Assembly (NCBI GenBank): GCA_000827265.1
Contig: KN834751.1
Location: 1,545,123-1,609,122, forward strand
DNA length: 64,000 nucleotides
Source: Collybiopsis luxurians FD-317 M1
Lineage: Eukaryota; Basidiomycota; Agaricomycetes; Agaricales; Omphalotaceae
Reading direction: 5' to 3'
Shown: one piece after another, positions 11,014 to 22,549 of the stretch
Layout of the letters: each line of letters opens with the position of its first letter
Position numbering within the stretch: position 1 is the first letter of the stretch
Notes under the pieces: generated by a model
Seen by the model: the letters and a program-made list of their open reading frames with translations, nothing else
Database searches by the model: none
Told to the model about the DNA's origin: nothing
Program-made: the position numbers and the translations under genes

Positions 11014-13865
11014 GGCTGATCCTGAACTTAGATCCGTAGATGTATAAGCTGATCGGACTGGCTCTAGCCATGGGAGTCCTTCGAACTTTAAACGAGTAAT
11101 CGGATTACATTGGGATCCGAATTCTCATCCTGCGTCCAAGGAGACATGCATGTCCGTCCTGTTCGTTCGAAGGATGTAAGAGCCAGGGCCATCTTTCTAA
11201 ACAATGATCTGGAATTCCAAGTAGCATATCCCAAAATCAGTTAAATGTAATCCCCAATAATTTCGGCTGAGGAGACAGCGAAGCGCATTGACAGTGACAC
11301 TTTCGAGGGAAAGCAAGCAGTGGATAGAGTGCCGGTCTCAAAGGACTCCCACTAGGTTACGGCAGCTAGAAATTCATCGGCGGACTCTTTTTGGAATTCA
11401 ACGACTCTTCTGCCAGTATGCGAAGAGCACACGAATAAAAATCAGTTGAAGGACAAGAACTGAGCGCGGTTCCGGGTCAGTGTCGGCATATCCAACTTCA
11501 TCTGCATGCGCCCTTCTTGACAGGACTTGCCTAGTTCAATCGTATCATTATGTGACTCTTATGAACAGGCTGCCAAGACTAACGAGATGGATAGCCAATC
11601 GAGCAGCATTGGAAAGAGCGTAAGGGATCAATGCCACCCATGATTCTGGAAGTAAATGGCATTTCCGCAGTCTCATGAAGGCTTCAGAAAGGACAGGACA
11701 TACTTACATTCTGTATTTAATTGTGGGCCGAAATTATCATCCGTTCCTGAGACCCTCGAATAGTTTCTTTCCCAATGCTTTTATCAATAGATAGATGGAT
11801 GGATAGATATAAGATTTGACGCTAGACAATAGATAGCAAACATGCTAACCGTCATGCGAGGTCCGAAGATGCAAGAAGAAAGTTCGATGAACACAAGTGA
11901 ATTTTCCCCTGTGGCAGCAGTATGCCATGGCCAGGACTGCCAGCCGAGCGATGATGACAGTAGTGACAGAAAAGAAGCTGACCAGCTAGATTTCGAGGTC
12001 CTTTTGGAAAGTTGCATCGCATGACTGTGCTGTGTGCTAATAAGCTGCTGGAGCCTTACACCTTGCTTGCCAATGCATCAGCCCACCCATTACGAATCTA
12101 ACCTTCTCCGACCCATTTTAGATCCACAATAACTCCGTGCCCCCTGATGCGTTTCTGAACGATGCCGCGGTTCGCATGCCGGCCAGAAAATGAACAAAGC
12201 ACCCGGGTAAGCACTGTCCTCCGGGTCTCAACCCGATGTGAGGGTTCGTGCTCATAGAAACCAGAAAATGGAGCAAAGAGGGCCAGAAGTTAAGCCAAGC
12301 GTGAGACAGGAACCTGGACCATGATGGAGCGGGCCGGAGCTTTACAACTTACACCCCAACACTACGGCACAACCACCTCCCCTTCGATGGAACTCCTTTG
12401 AGGGCACAATGCATTCATACAATGGCTGCTCGCAATGTCGATTCCACTGCGGAGGCTTCTCGTAACATTAGCATTACTGCTTAGGTGACATAGTACACGA
12501 TATACATGATTTCCTACAGGCAAACATTGTTGATACCGGAGTAGTAGTGAGCGGTAATGATGTCCGAGATGAACATGTATTGTAAACACTGCAGTGTATG
12601 ACACACCGGAGTTGCATTTTTGACTCCTCGATGGATGCCACTGTCGTGCGTCGGATTACCCCGTTGAGCACCATCTCGAGTGGGTTAACTTGCATTGTGA
12701 GATAGTACTGTGTGATAAGGTGAAAACTTATGACGGCGTCGTCACTCGCAAGAACGTAGAACTGGACACCTCTAGAAGGGTGACAAGAAGAAGGTAGAGC
12801 GACTCGTCACTCATATGAACGTTGATCTGATTTGGAAAACGCTCGTCTAGAAGAGTTACAAAACAAGAGAGTCAATGTGAGATGAGTGATTCAGAATGCA
12901 AATCAGACATATAGTCGGGGCCATTATATGCAGTACTCCATATGAAGCAGGCAAGCGTTGTCCCAAATGTTGTGGTCATAGACGTAGAAAAAGTCGTGGG
13001 TATATACTTTAGCTGCTAAACATCAACAAGAGCTCAAGGCTATCTAAGGCAACTCGATCTGCTACAAGTGCGAGATTGAAGAGGGATCAAATCGATTCTG
13101 CGATTCCTACCTATACGGCGTTCGCCACGACAATTTTTTGCAAAAAAAGAAAAAAACAGACCCTGCAATAGCGAAGAACTCGTAGTAAGTATATAGACCT
13201 ATGCTGCCAGCCCATGGCTTCAAGCTTGCCGAAACTCGACGGTGTCCCCCATTGTGAATCCCAATCTCAGTCCAAAAATTTTAGAGAGTGCTGAGAAAGC
13301 CATAAAGGAACTCAATCGTAGCGACACAGGTTTTCGCTTCGCTGGGAGGAGTCGGCTGTCGGCTGGCGGCGGTAAGGCTGCTTCGGCTATCGGCCGGCTA
13401 GATTACAACCGCGGCAACACTACTTCCGAGTAGATTGGATCAAATGCAGGAAAAAACCATAGCAGGTAAGCTTGAGTAGCGATGCTGGATTTAAAAAGTG
13501 TTGGTAATTACCAGACCTTATGCGCAGTTCAAGATTCTAAGCTTTTAGAAAATGTAAGAGTGTGCCTGTGATACAAAACCATTTTGATACATTTTTGAAT
13601 TAACTCAGAAATCCCGATACAGGCCCGTCACCCGTAGTACGCTTATAGGCTGAGACCGATTTCGAAGTATAGCACTTCGTTCAGAACTCGAAAATAAAAT
13701 TGCATGTACAGGAATAAGTAGTTAAGCCTGAGCTACGAATTTTTCACCGTGGCTCATTTACAGACTTTTCTCTTCTACAAGCCTGGAATGGATCTTGAAT
13801 AGTATGGAAAGAATACTGAGATAATAATATGCAGCTGTCTGGAATTGCTTACTTACAAGAACAGT
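11014..13865. other. Spacer upstream of paralogue A, holding a duplicated promoter block
   Basis: No gene seen. About 215-320 bp above the paralogue A start (11228-11330) lies a block shared with the other copies, containing ATCCCAAAATCAG and TTTCGGCTGAGGAGACAG. Further matches to copies B and D continue to about 11.8 kb (for example CCTGAGACCCTCG near 11750). A GATA/GGAT microsatellite lies at 11789-11812. Confidence 0.6.
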
Positions 13866-14255
13866 TTAGGACGCTTGACAAGTGAAGGAGTTGGCGACTC
13901 CGGTAAAGCCGACAACACTAAGATTGTCGATAGCTCCGTTGACGAACTGGGAAGAGCCAGTGCAAGCTGTGCCGCTGCAGGATACAAAGGATGTTAATAG
14001 TTCGGTTCAAGAGCCGCGAGCGTAAGAAAAAAACACCTACGTAAACAGGGTACATGCGACACCCTGCGGGGTGACGACACTTTCTACGCGACTGCTCTGT
14101 CCAAGAGCGGCAAGACTGGTGCATGCGACAGGCAAAGAATTCTCGACGATATCGAGACAGTTTTCCAAGTTGACCTCATCGCAAACACTGAGGACCAAGA
14201 GGGCACTAGCCGAGTTCAAGATGAGAGCAAAGAGGGCAAAAGCAGATTTGAACAT
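13866..14255 (-). CDS. Small secreted cysteine-containing protein, paralogue B
   Basis: Two exons (14255-14041 and 13974-13866; 107 aa), the same length and intron phase as copy A. The protein differs from A by only a few residues (SLAALGQSSR instead of SLVSLGQSNR; QFVNGA instead of QFINGA), so A and B are a recent duplicate pair. I place the start at MFKSAFALF, matching A and C; an in-frame ATG 45 nt upstream would add a non-hydrophobic MNPSRSASFK extension before the signal peptide. Six cysteines are conserved. Function unknown. Confidence 0.85.
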
Positions 14256-15678
14256 GGCGGGACTGGTAGATTTAAAACTTGCTGATCTGCTTGGGTTCAA
14301 CTGAGATGCTGAGGTGCTATCTGGAAATTCCTCGAGCTTTTGTAGTTACGCGGTTACATTTGGAAATCGATTTCTCCTCCTGCGCCCAAAAATGCCCCTA
14401 TTCATCCAGTTGACCTTGACATGTACAACTCGAGCGCCTGAGGACCATGTGAGGACCAGTACCTTGTTTCGGATTAATTTGAAACCTAGTAACATATCTC
14501 AAAATTGGTTAATACCCCAATTATCTGGGTTAAAGACAGTCAAGAGACAGAGTATTGACAGTGACGCTGTTGACGGAAAATCCAGTAATTATTGCCGGCC
14601 GAAGTGCCAACTTCAAAGTACTCCCGCTAGCCTACGGCTGCTAGTAGTTCACTCGTTTTTGACATTTCCCCACTTTACCTCTGGTTAGTTAATGGTAGGG
14701 AGCACACGAAGAGAGGTAAATGGAAAGATAGAGATGCCGTGAGATGGTTCCGAATCAGTCTATCAGAATTTCGGAAGTTGAATGCGCCGTTTTTGACACC
14801 GTTCAAGGACTTTTCTAGTTCAATCATACCATCTGACTCTTATAAGTGGCTTGCCAAGAATAGCGAGATGGTCGGAAAGTAAACGGAGCGAAAGTGGTCA
14901 GTGGAGCCCCTTGTCCTGATATGTCCGGTGTTGCAACATTCTCTCTGTTTAATAGGCCGGAATGGACTTACATTCCGTTTTCAAAGAAAGAAATCCGGAG
15001 CGTGGGGACTGCGTGTATTCTTGTTCTTTCCTGAGACCCTCGTAGAGTGTCTGTCAAAATGCTTCTATAAGTATTTATGCCAAACGATGGACGGGAAAAC
15101 ATGCTAACCGTCATGAGAAAGAGGTTCAATCAATAAATGTGAAGTATGAACCATGAGTTGATCTTCTACTGCGGAAGAAATGTGTCCCGGGCTGCCAGCT
15201 GAGCGCGATGGTGGCGGTAGTGATCTAAAACGGTGAATTTGTCAAGTTGCGTCGTGTGACCGTCCTGTGAGCCGCAAACTTAAAGCTGTGTCAAGTCCAT
15301 CATGCTTGGCTATAAACTCGAGACGTTCAAGAGCGATCAGTCTGCTACAACTACTATAATAACGAGAAATAAATTGATTCTGCAATATTCTTATTCCCTT
15401 AAAGCCTTTCAATAAATATCTCCATCTTCAAGCCGTTTGCAGTGTACTTATCCCATGCTAGGTTGTATATTGAAGCTATTTTTAAATTCAATTTGTGGTT
15501 TTTTTTTTGTTTCTTCGAGAGTACTTCATCATTGTCATTAGGCTCGCAGTCTTTTAGCCTCATTTGTAACTTATGCCAATCAAGAGGTAGGAGTCGGAGC
15601 CCCTGCGACAGATATTGTGCACAATCCTTTGGTCGCACCAGTCGAGGCCACCCTAAAATAGATAGGATCAGGTGTAAC

Positions 15679-15788
15679 TACCCTAAACCCTAACCCCTAA
15701 CCTTTCGCGCTTCGCGCAAGCACCCTGCGGGTGCGCCTAACCGACCTAACCCCTAACCCTAACCATCTAACCGCCTAACCACCTACCC
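15679..15788 (+). repeat. Interstitial telomere-like CCCTAA/CCTAAC repeats with GC-rich hairpins
   Basis: Two runs of CCCTAA-type units (15679-15702 and 15737-15788), partly degenerate (CTAACCG, CTAACCAC). Between them are two short inverted repeats: a CGCGCTTCGCGC stretch (about 15706-15717) and GCACCC-TGC-GGGTGC (15720-15734). TTAGGG/CCCTAA is the common fungal telomere unit. The stretch sits among ordinary genes, so it is interstitial. Confidence 0.75.
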
Positions 15789-15813
15789 GACCCCACAATA
15801 GAGCCATATGTTG

Positions 15814-15892
15814 GCAATGTCGCAGACAGTTCCCACATGTTAGGGCTAGCAGAGCTACCCCTAGCCCTAACGGGAACTGCCTGCAACATTGC
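15814..15892. repeat. 79-bp fold-back (inverted repeat)
   Basis: The left arm GCAATGTCGCAGACAGTTCC, continuing to GTTAGGGCTAG, is matched in reverse complement by CTAGCCCTAAC followed by GGGAACTGCCTGCAACATTGC. Arms are about 33 nt with a few mismatches, and the arms themselves contain TTAGGG. It may be a small MITE-like or hairpin element; no flanking target duplication was established. Confidence 0.75.
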
Positions 15893-16387
15893 TTGATCTT
15901 AGGGTCGTCGCTGGTAGTTACCAAAAGATTGTGAACAACAATTGTGGTGTTGGGTGGGAGTCATGCATTCAAATTCCACTGACAGATTTCAACCCTTAAG
16001 TATTGGGCTGAATGACTAAAGACTTGCGTTTGAGTAAAAAGAAGTGGAAAAGTTCATTAAAAAGGCCTCGATAGATGTATGTCGACTATCTGTTGACTTT
16101 ACCATCTCTTTGTTTCCACCACTGATTAGTACGCCTGACGCAATGTCAAGCTCAATTTGCAAGCGGGTACTAACTTGAACTTATGTGAAGCAGCACCTCA
16201 TTCTAAACTCGAAAACCTTTGAGATTGCATCGAGACCATAATATGAATACAAACAAATAGCTAAGCTTGAGTCGTGAGGATTCTTTCTGACTCGTGAAAT
16301 CTTAACAACTTTTCCCCTACAGCCTTGGGACTGCATGAGCTGAGGATGGCATTTAACAATCTGGAACAGGTTACTCACAAGAGCAGT

Positions 16388-16823
16388 CTAGAGCGCTTGG
16401 CAGCTGAATGACTCGGCAAGGTCGGAAAATCCAACAAGATTAAGATCGTCAAGAGGTCCTACAATCAACTGAGAACCGCCGGTGCAATCCGTGTTACTGG
16501 ATAGCATGAATAGCGTTACGATTCGCTGCCAAAAAGCGGCAAGATAGAAGCACCTACGTGAACAGGGTACATTCAATACCATTGCCGGTCACGCAACTTT
16601 TTACCAATTTTGTCTGTCCGCTAGAAGCAAGGTTGGTGCATGCGAGAGGCAAACTGGGCGCCACCCAATCGAAGCAGCTGTCGAAGTTGACCTCATTGCA
16701 AGTGGAGAAAACGAAGAGGTCCTCCTGTCTCTTGTGAACAACCACTGGGGTGGCTGCGGGATAGGACAAAACAAAAGCCGCGTGAAGGACGAGAGCGAAG
16801 AGTGCAAAAACAGACTTGAACAT
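16388..16823 (-). CDS. Small secreted cysteine-containing protein, paralogue C
   Basis: Two exons (16823-16558 and 16496-16388; 375 nt, 124 aa). The signal peptide MFKSVFALFALVLHAAFVLS is followed by an insertion ending in HKRQ, a possible KR processing site absent from A and B. The core STCNEVN, DSCFDW, LACTNL, ECTLFT, TDCTGGS, SFSCQAL is conserved, with one extra cysteine (VKSCVTGN), giving seven in the mature protein. The second exon is again exactly 109 nt and the intron phase is unchanged. Clearly more diverged than A/B. Function unknown. Confidence 0.85.
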
Positions 16824-19612
16824 GGCTGAACTTCGGCTTGGATTTGTAACTGCAAAAAAAGCTGTTCTGGATAGCTTCAGCTAAGGTATCCCCTGGAAAT
16901 CCTTCGAACTTTTATAGAGTAACTTGATCATATTTATAACTCAGATTCTCATCCAGCGTGTCGAAAATGTATCTGATCCGTATAAGAACCAGGGCCATCT
17001 CTCGTATCAATGATTTTGAGGTCCAGTAGTATATCCCAAATCAGGTAATACCTTGATTGTTTCGGCTGAGGAGACAGAGAAGCATTTTGACAATGATACT
17101 TGCGAGGGAAAAACAAGTAGTAAGTGTCGATTAAAGTGCCAGCTTCGAGGGACTCTCCCGCTAGTTATGGTTGTCCGAGTCAGGAATTTACAGGTGGACT
17201 CACTTTAACATTCAATGAGCCTATCACTAGTATAGTTGGTGGTGAAGAGCCCACGAAGATATAGTCGAGGTTGCTTCGACGCAGTCCATCAGGATTTCCA
17301 GAGTCCAAATATGCCGTTCTTGATACTCCTAGAAAGAATTTGATTGGTTCAATGTTATCATCGTCTGACCCTTAGGAAGGAAGGAAGGAAGGAAGTTTTA
17401 TTACACGGCATGGTCCACGATCTGAACACCGGTTTCCAGAGATTATCCCGGTGCTGACCCATGCACCATCGTCTCTGGGACTGCCGCAGAAGGAGGAAAC
17501 GAGCTCGCAACTGACGCACGGCATCGCTGCTGTAGATCTCCCTGCTCTGACAACAGCCAACTATCTACAATACAGGAAGTAACTAGAGTAGAGGGAGAGG
17601 TTGGGTCCACACCCCATCGATGCCCTCACAATCACAGAGTATAGTCTAATGAGTTAATAATTGGCACAGTAGCCCTGTTTAGGTTCAAGACTGCCCGCTG
17701 AAGCGCAGGACAATGGTAGCTTTGAGCGATCGCGGATCACCCGTGAGAAGGAGAACAACGGTGTGGGAATGGGGGGCTAGCGTGGCTTAGGCACAAAGGC
17801 CGCTGCACGTCGTTCATGACGGCGAAAAAACAAAATAAACATAATAAAAGAACCGAATTCGAAAGGTAATTAGCTTTGGTATGCACTTATCCATGTTCGA
17901 GCCCATTTTCAAGTGGAAAATAAGGCTGAAAGAGGCTGGATTGGTGTCGAGGCTTTTGGATGATGATGGTGATGGGCCGGAAACCAGCTTGCATAGGAAC
18001 AGCTTGCATAAAATAATTAGAAGGATAATAGTTAAAGTTGTTGCGGAAAGGGCTATTTCAGCCCATGGTCCTGAGTATTTTGGGGCTCCAGAGAATCGAT
18101 GTCATTGGAACACTTGAGAAACTCAAGCACGAGGACCCTTTCGAGGTGACAGATTACATGCCGAATTCAAATCCCCCATCCGAGTCAGAATATGCATCTA
18201 TCCGTCCAGTCCATCAGCTGAAGTAGAGATATGTTGTAAATTAACAATCTGGAGTCCAAGTAATGTTTCTCAAAATCGATCCATACCTCAGTTTTCCGAT
18301 GACTTGTCGAAATTCGATATCGTCACCCGTGATGCGGTCAAAGCTGGTTTTATCTAATGGAAGCATGAAATGGACAAGAGTAGTATCTCTGATGAACGTG
18401 CCATCTGATAACTTTTTTGTCTTGCTTGTGTGTAAGGGTATGTACCATCCTTGAGACGCGTTCAGTTTGGATTCACAGCCTGACACCGTAGCTGGATTTC
18501 AGGCACTTCACTTCTCACTGCAAAAATGGAAAAAAGTTCCATATGGAATGCAGAAAAACAATCAATCTGCACTGATATGCGATCATTCAGTTAGACTGGA
18601 AGCTGAAAGTATGCGCCTTCAAAGTTCAGCTGAATTGAATCATCAACATCTAGTGGTCCTACTGAAATTTTGTTTTCCGGTTTTCTATTTACTCCGTCCA
18701 CTAGCATTTTTGTGTCTGGCATACTTCTGTTGATCCGTTACATGACTCTGGGTCTCTGAGGCTGTTTAAGATCTTTATCTACCTTGCTCAGACTCGGCCA
18801 AATTCCCAAGGTCTTAACTTGATGCCTCGATCTGCCATTGTGTCAGGCATAGCTAGCACAACCACCCCTGCTTCCTCTGCCATTTGGCAGAAAGAAAAAT
18901 GATAGGGACGGTGGACATACATCTGGCGAGGCCTTTTTCTGATGAACCTTGTTCTGTTTCTTTTTTGTGAGCGGTTCTTGTCATGAGTTCGTAGTCATTC
19001 GGCCAACATTCAGCCTGATCTGTGACTTCCACCAGGGCAGCAAGCAATGACAGGAGGAATGAATAAGTAGCAGTAAGGTAGAAGTCACGGAGTCCCAAAT
19101 TCCAGGGACAGAACCATAGCAAACCTCAATCTTCTATTTGCTCATATTATTCTGGCCGCTGAATGACTGAGAATTCCCATGGCAATGCAGCACTCTCAAA
19201 GAGGAGATAAACAAAACTTCGTTAGGAAAAGGCATCGATCGATAGATGTATTTCGACCATCCCCGCTATTTTTTTTTCTGTCATTTACACCTGATTGAAT
19301 TCCCACTCAGATCATTCAATATCTGGAGTTTTTGGACAATGTAGAAGCGTTCTACCGAGAGGTCGGACTAACATGAAGTAGTATTTTGTTCTGAATTCGG
19401 GAATCTTCGAAAATTGCAATTTTTGTATCAAAATCATAACACATAATATGTACAGAAACAAGTAACTAAGCTGAAATCATGAGGTTTCGCTCTGACTCCT
19501 GAGCAATCTTCGCCCGCACTCAAAAAGCCCTGGACCTGACCTAGGTTAGCATGAGATGAAGATCGACAAGATGGAATGCAACCATCTGAAACCTGTTACT
19601 CACAGGGATAAT
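16824..19612. other. Spacer upstream of paralogue C, disrupted by an insertion
   Basis: The shared upstream block is present at about 17031-17170 and continues to the GAAGAGCCCACGAA match near 17243. Similarity to the other copies then stops at about 17375, where a GGAA run begins. From there to about 19.1 kb I recognise no gene. A minus frame at 18241-18486 (80 codons) has a protein-like composition but no known motif and no clear neighbouring exons. Confidence 0.5.
17375..17417 (-). mobile_element. Possible retroposon 3' tail (GGAA repeat, AATAAAA)
   Basis: Read on the minus strand, the sequence GCCGTGTAATAAAACTTCC continues as a run of TTCC units. A similar string, GCCGTGTGATGATAAAACTT then TTCC units, occurs on the plus strand at about 35688-35718. 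A poly(A)-signal-like AATAAAA followed by a short-repeat tail is what a SINE or LINE 3' end can look like. No A/B box or reverse-transcriptase fragment was recognised. Confidence 0.3.
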
Positions 19613-20072
19613 CTATGAGGTTTTGCAAGAGAATGAGTTGGCCACCCTGGAAAAGCCGATGATACTAAGATCGTTGAGAGCTCCGTTAATGAGCTGGGAA
19701 GTGCCAGTGCAAGCTGTGCCACTGCATAACACAAATGATGTTAATGATTTGTTTGAACGCTGCGTAAGGAGTAAACACCTACGTAAATAGGGTACATTCG
19801 ATCCCGCTTGGGGAAGCAACACTTTCCACAGCACCTGCCTGTCCGGCAGTAGCGAGGGAAGTACATGGGAGCGGCAAGGTTTCGGCGGTCCAAGCGAAGC
19901 AGTTGGCGTAGTTGGTAGAAGCACAAGTAGAGAACATCAAGACTTGGGACCACAATTCACTCTCGCGAGCAACCACTGGTCCGGCTTCATCTCTGGGAGT
20001 GCTGTCAGTAAAGGACGAGACCAGGTTTGCACTAAGAATGAGAGTAAAGAGGGCGAGAATAGATCTGAGCAT
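19613..20072 (-). CDS. Small secreted cysteine-containing protein, paralogue D
   Basis: Two exons (20072-19783 and 19721-19613; 399 nt, 132 aa). The signal peptide MLRSILALFTLILSANLVSS precedes a 25-residue insertion (DSTPRDEAGPVVARESELW), longer than that of copy C. The core then follows: STCASTN, ANCFAW, LPCTSL, ECTLFT, TACTGTS, SFSCKTS, with six cysteines. The second exon is 109 nt as in all copies. The insertions in C and D sit at the same place, between signal peptide and first cysteine, and could be a propeptide. Function unknown. Confidence 0.85.
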
Positions 20073-21240
20073 GGCTGAAACTGGATCCGTAGATGCAAGA
20101 GTTAATTTGGCTGGACTTGCCTGAGGCGTAGCAGAACTTTCTTTGAGCTTTTATAGAACAGCTGGATTGCATGACGATTGCATTTAGAAATCGAATTTTT
20201 CCACTGTGCCGAAAGATACAGCTATATTCGTCCAGTTCCTCTGAACCGTCAAAGAGGCAGGGGCATCTTTTGTAACAATGATTGTAAAGTCCAGTATCAT
20301 ATCCCAAAATCAGTAAATGCCCTAGTTATTTCGGCTGAGGAGACAGAGAAGCATGTTGACAATGACATTTGCGAGGGAAAAACAAGCAGTCGGTTGAAGT
20401 GCCACTTCAGGACCTCCGCCAAGTCATGGCTGTCAGCAATGTACCAGTGGACTCAGTTCGATTTTCACAGAGCCTACCCTTGGTATGGTGGTGAAGAGCA
20501 CACGAACATAGGAAAGTAGAAGGAAACGAATGTGGGGTTGCTTCGGGTCAGTCCGTCGGCATTTCCAAAGTCCTAATATGCCGTTCTTCATTCTCTCAGA
20601 AGCACATTCTTAGTCGAAATCTATCATCATCTGACCGTTAGGAACGGCCTGCTTAGATGAATAGCACGGAAATGGCCAGTGCACCCCACGGTTCAGAATG
20701 TTATGACGTTTCGAAGAATGGATGTCGTTGGATCGTTTGCAATCGATGCTGAGAAAGCGATGGGATGAAGGCGGCTCGGTTTCTGTTCCTGAGACCCTTG
20801 ATTCAAATGCTTCTAACTGTATGTCAGGAAACATGAAGTTGATCTTTCTGAAAACGATGTTGAATTGGCACTGTGATGCCAATTACAATATGCACATAAC
20901 GCAGGGTATCTAACCGGAATTTCAACTGGCAAAATTATGCCCTGGGAGGCTAGGACCAGGGATATATATCGTAGTCGAAACTACTCAAGTCGTAAAGATC
21001 GTGCAAAGGCAATGAGGATGGCTTGCCGGATTTGGAAATGCGCGTGATCCTGCTGTGAGCGCTGATTGGTCGAAACTGCTTTCATCAACGTTAAGTCACA
21101 CTCGAAGGTCGCTCATAGCAAAGGTAACAAAAAACGATCAGATCGATTCTGAGACCATTTTTATCTACAGCAAGACCTTCCTCCTACTATCTCTCATATA
21201 GGATCTACACAAAAATTGGTAACAATATACGAAGACCATC
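20073..21240. other. Spacer upstream of paralogue D
   Basis: Contains the shared upstream block at about 20300-20450 and further matches (GGTGGTGAAGAGCACACGAA near 20485; CCTGAGACCCTTG near 20790). No gene seen. Confidence 0.6.
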
Positions 21241-22162
21241 TCAAGAACGCTCACCGGTGAAAACTTTCGGAGCATCGTACTCACGCCAATCAAAGTCATT
21301 CCATGCCTTCAACTGTCGGATAGCAGTGCAGTCTCTCTTGTGCTTCGTGCTCCAGTGTTGTATCTGACATCTCTGTAATCAGACGGACCAACATTCGCAT
21401 CCAAATCCAAATGCGAGGGAGGCTGTTAATACCTGGCTGCAGTAATGAACGGTGGAGCAGAGGGAGCACCGGCTGGCTGCAGGACTCTCACAGACGATGC
21501 ACACATTGGACTCGTCGGTGGCTCGAGCAATTTGTGCTAAAGCGAGCAGTTCTTGTATTTTAAGAGGAAGAATCTGCGAGCTTAGGTTACAAGATGAACG
21601 GACCAGTGATTAGGCGTCAACACACCTTTACATCTTTCGGTTCCTCCAGTCTCACCCCAACCTGGCCATCAAATAAACGATGAAAGTTGGCGTACATAAC
21701 GCAGATTGTCGAACCAACCACCCCCTTTCGTGTAACTTTAGGAGACAGGTAGAAGAGCACTCTAGCGTAGGCTCTGAACGAGTACGCTCAGTTTCTTCCG
21801 CTCCGAATTTCCTCGATGGACCCCCGTGATTTGTCGTCAAAGTGAAAGGAAACATGGAACGTCGCTCCAGTGATGTCTTTTGCCTCGAACATCGGTCGAA
21901 AAGGCCATGGTTTCACTTCCACAATCTCTGCAAGGAGACACCAGTGTCTTTGCGGTTTAATAGTCTGAAAGAGGGGTCGGTCCATCGAGACGGTATAGTA
22001 CTCGAAGTAAAGTTCCGGGTCAACGGGAAGATTGTATTCTGGGAGACGAAATAGAGGAGGGAAGAACGTCTACCAGAGGACTTTGTGTAAGCGTTTCATG
22101 GAAAAGTGGGCATAGTTTTGTAGTCCACTTACGGTGTCTCGAAGCTCTGGCAGCCTTGACAT
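21241..22162 (-). CDS. MYND-type zinc finger protein
   Basis: Best model has five exons: 22162-22133, 22069-21822, 21773-21626, 21573-21433, 21372-21241 (699 nt, 232 aa). The N-terminal part (LFRLPEYNLP, RHWCLLAEIVEV, STICVMYANFHRLFDGQVGV) matches a type of protein expanded in Agaricomycetes. The C-terminal MYND finger is complete: CIVC, SRCSLC, HYCSQRCQIQHW, HKRDC. MYND fingers bind zinc and usually mediate protein contacts; the role of this fungal group is unknown. The second intron (21774-21821, 48 nt) is the weakest point: the frame would otherwise stop at IRSGRN. An acceptor 12 nt further on is also in frame. Confidence 0.75.
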
Positions 22163-22549
22163 CCTCTTTCCGATGTTTATGAAGACCAGACGGGCTCGAC
22201 GTTTGATATATGGCAGGAGTGGTATCCGTCCGAGTTCAAGGAAACTTGCGCATCCTTTATGTATGCATGGACGTATATAAATCTGTTAGCAAGAATGGAC
22301 AATGACCCAAAAAAACTTCTCTGTGGGGCGTTCCGCAGTCACCGCCGCGTGTTCTCAGCTATAAGCTTTGGAAGAAACGCCTCGTTGCGTGGTACATCTA
22401 GTAATCCCAGGCACATGCGCGAGAGCAATGGAGTAAATAAGGTTTTTCGTAAGTGGCATAGATCCGACAGTACATATGTTATAAGTAAACACGTTAGGAA
22501 CAACTTAAGCATAGGTATTCATGCAGGCGATTTCTGCTTCCGAAACGAG
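22163..22549. other. Intergenic region
   Basis: Between the MYND start and the stop of the first alpha/beta hydrolase. No gene or motif recognised. Confidence 0.5.

Larger units (their letters stand above)
14256..16387. other. Spacer upstream of paralogue B
   Basis: Holds a diverged copy of the shared upstream block (about 14490-14640) and, beyond the duplicated part, the telomere-like repeats and fold-back listed separately. I see no gene. Confidence 0.6.

Noticed and set aside
14256..14300. Upstream in-frame ATG for secreted paralogue B
   Set aside because: It would put 15 polar residues in front of the signal peptide; paralogues A and C start at MFKS.
18241..18486. Minus-strand frame with protein-like composition
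   Set aside because: No recognisable motif, no start context and no splice-compatible neighbours; not strong enough to call a gene.
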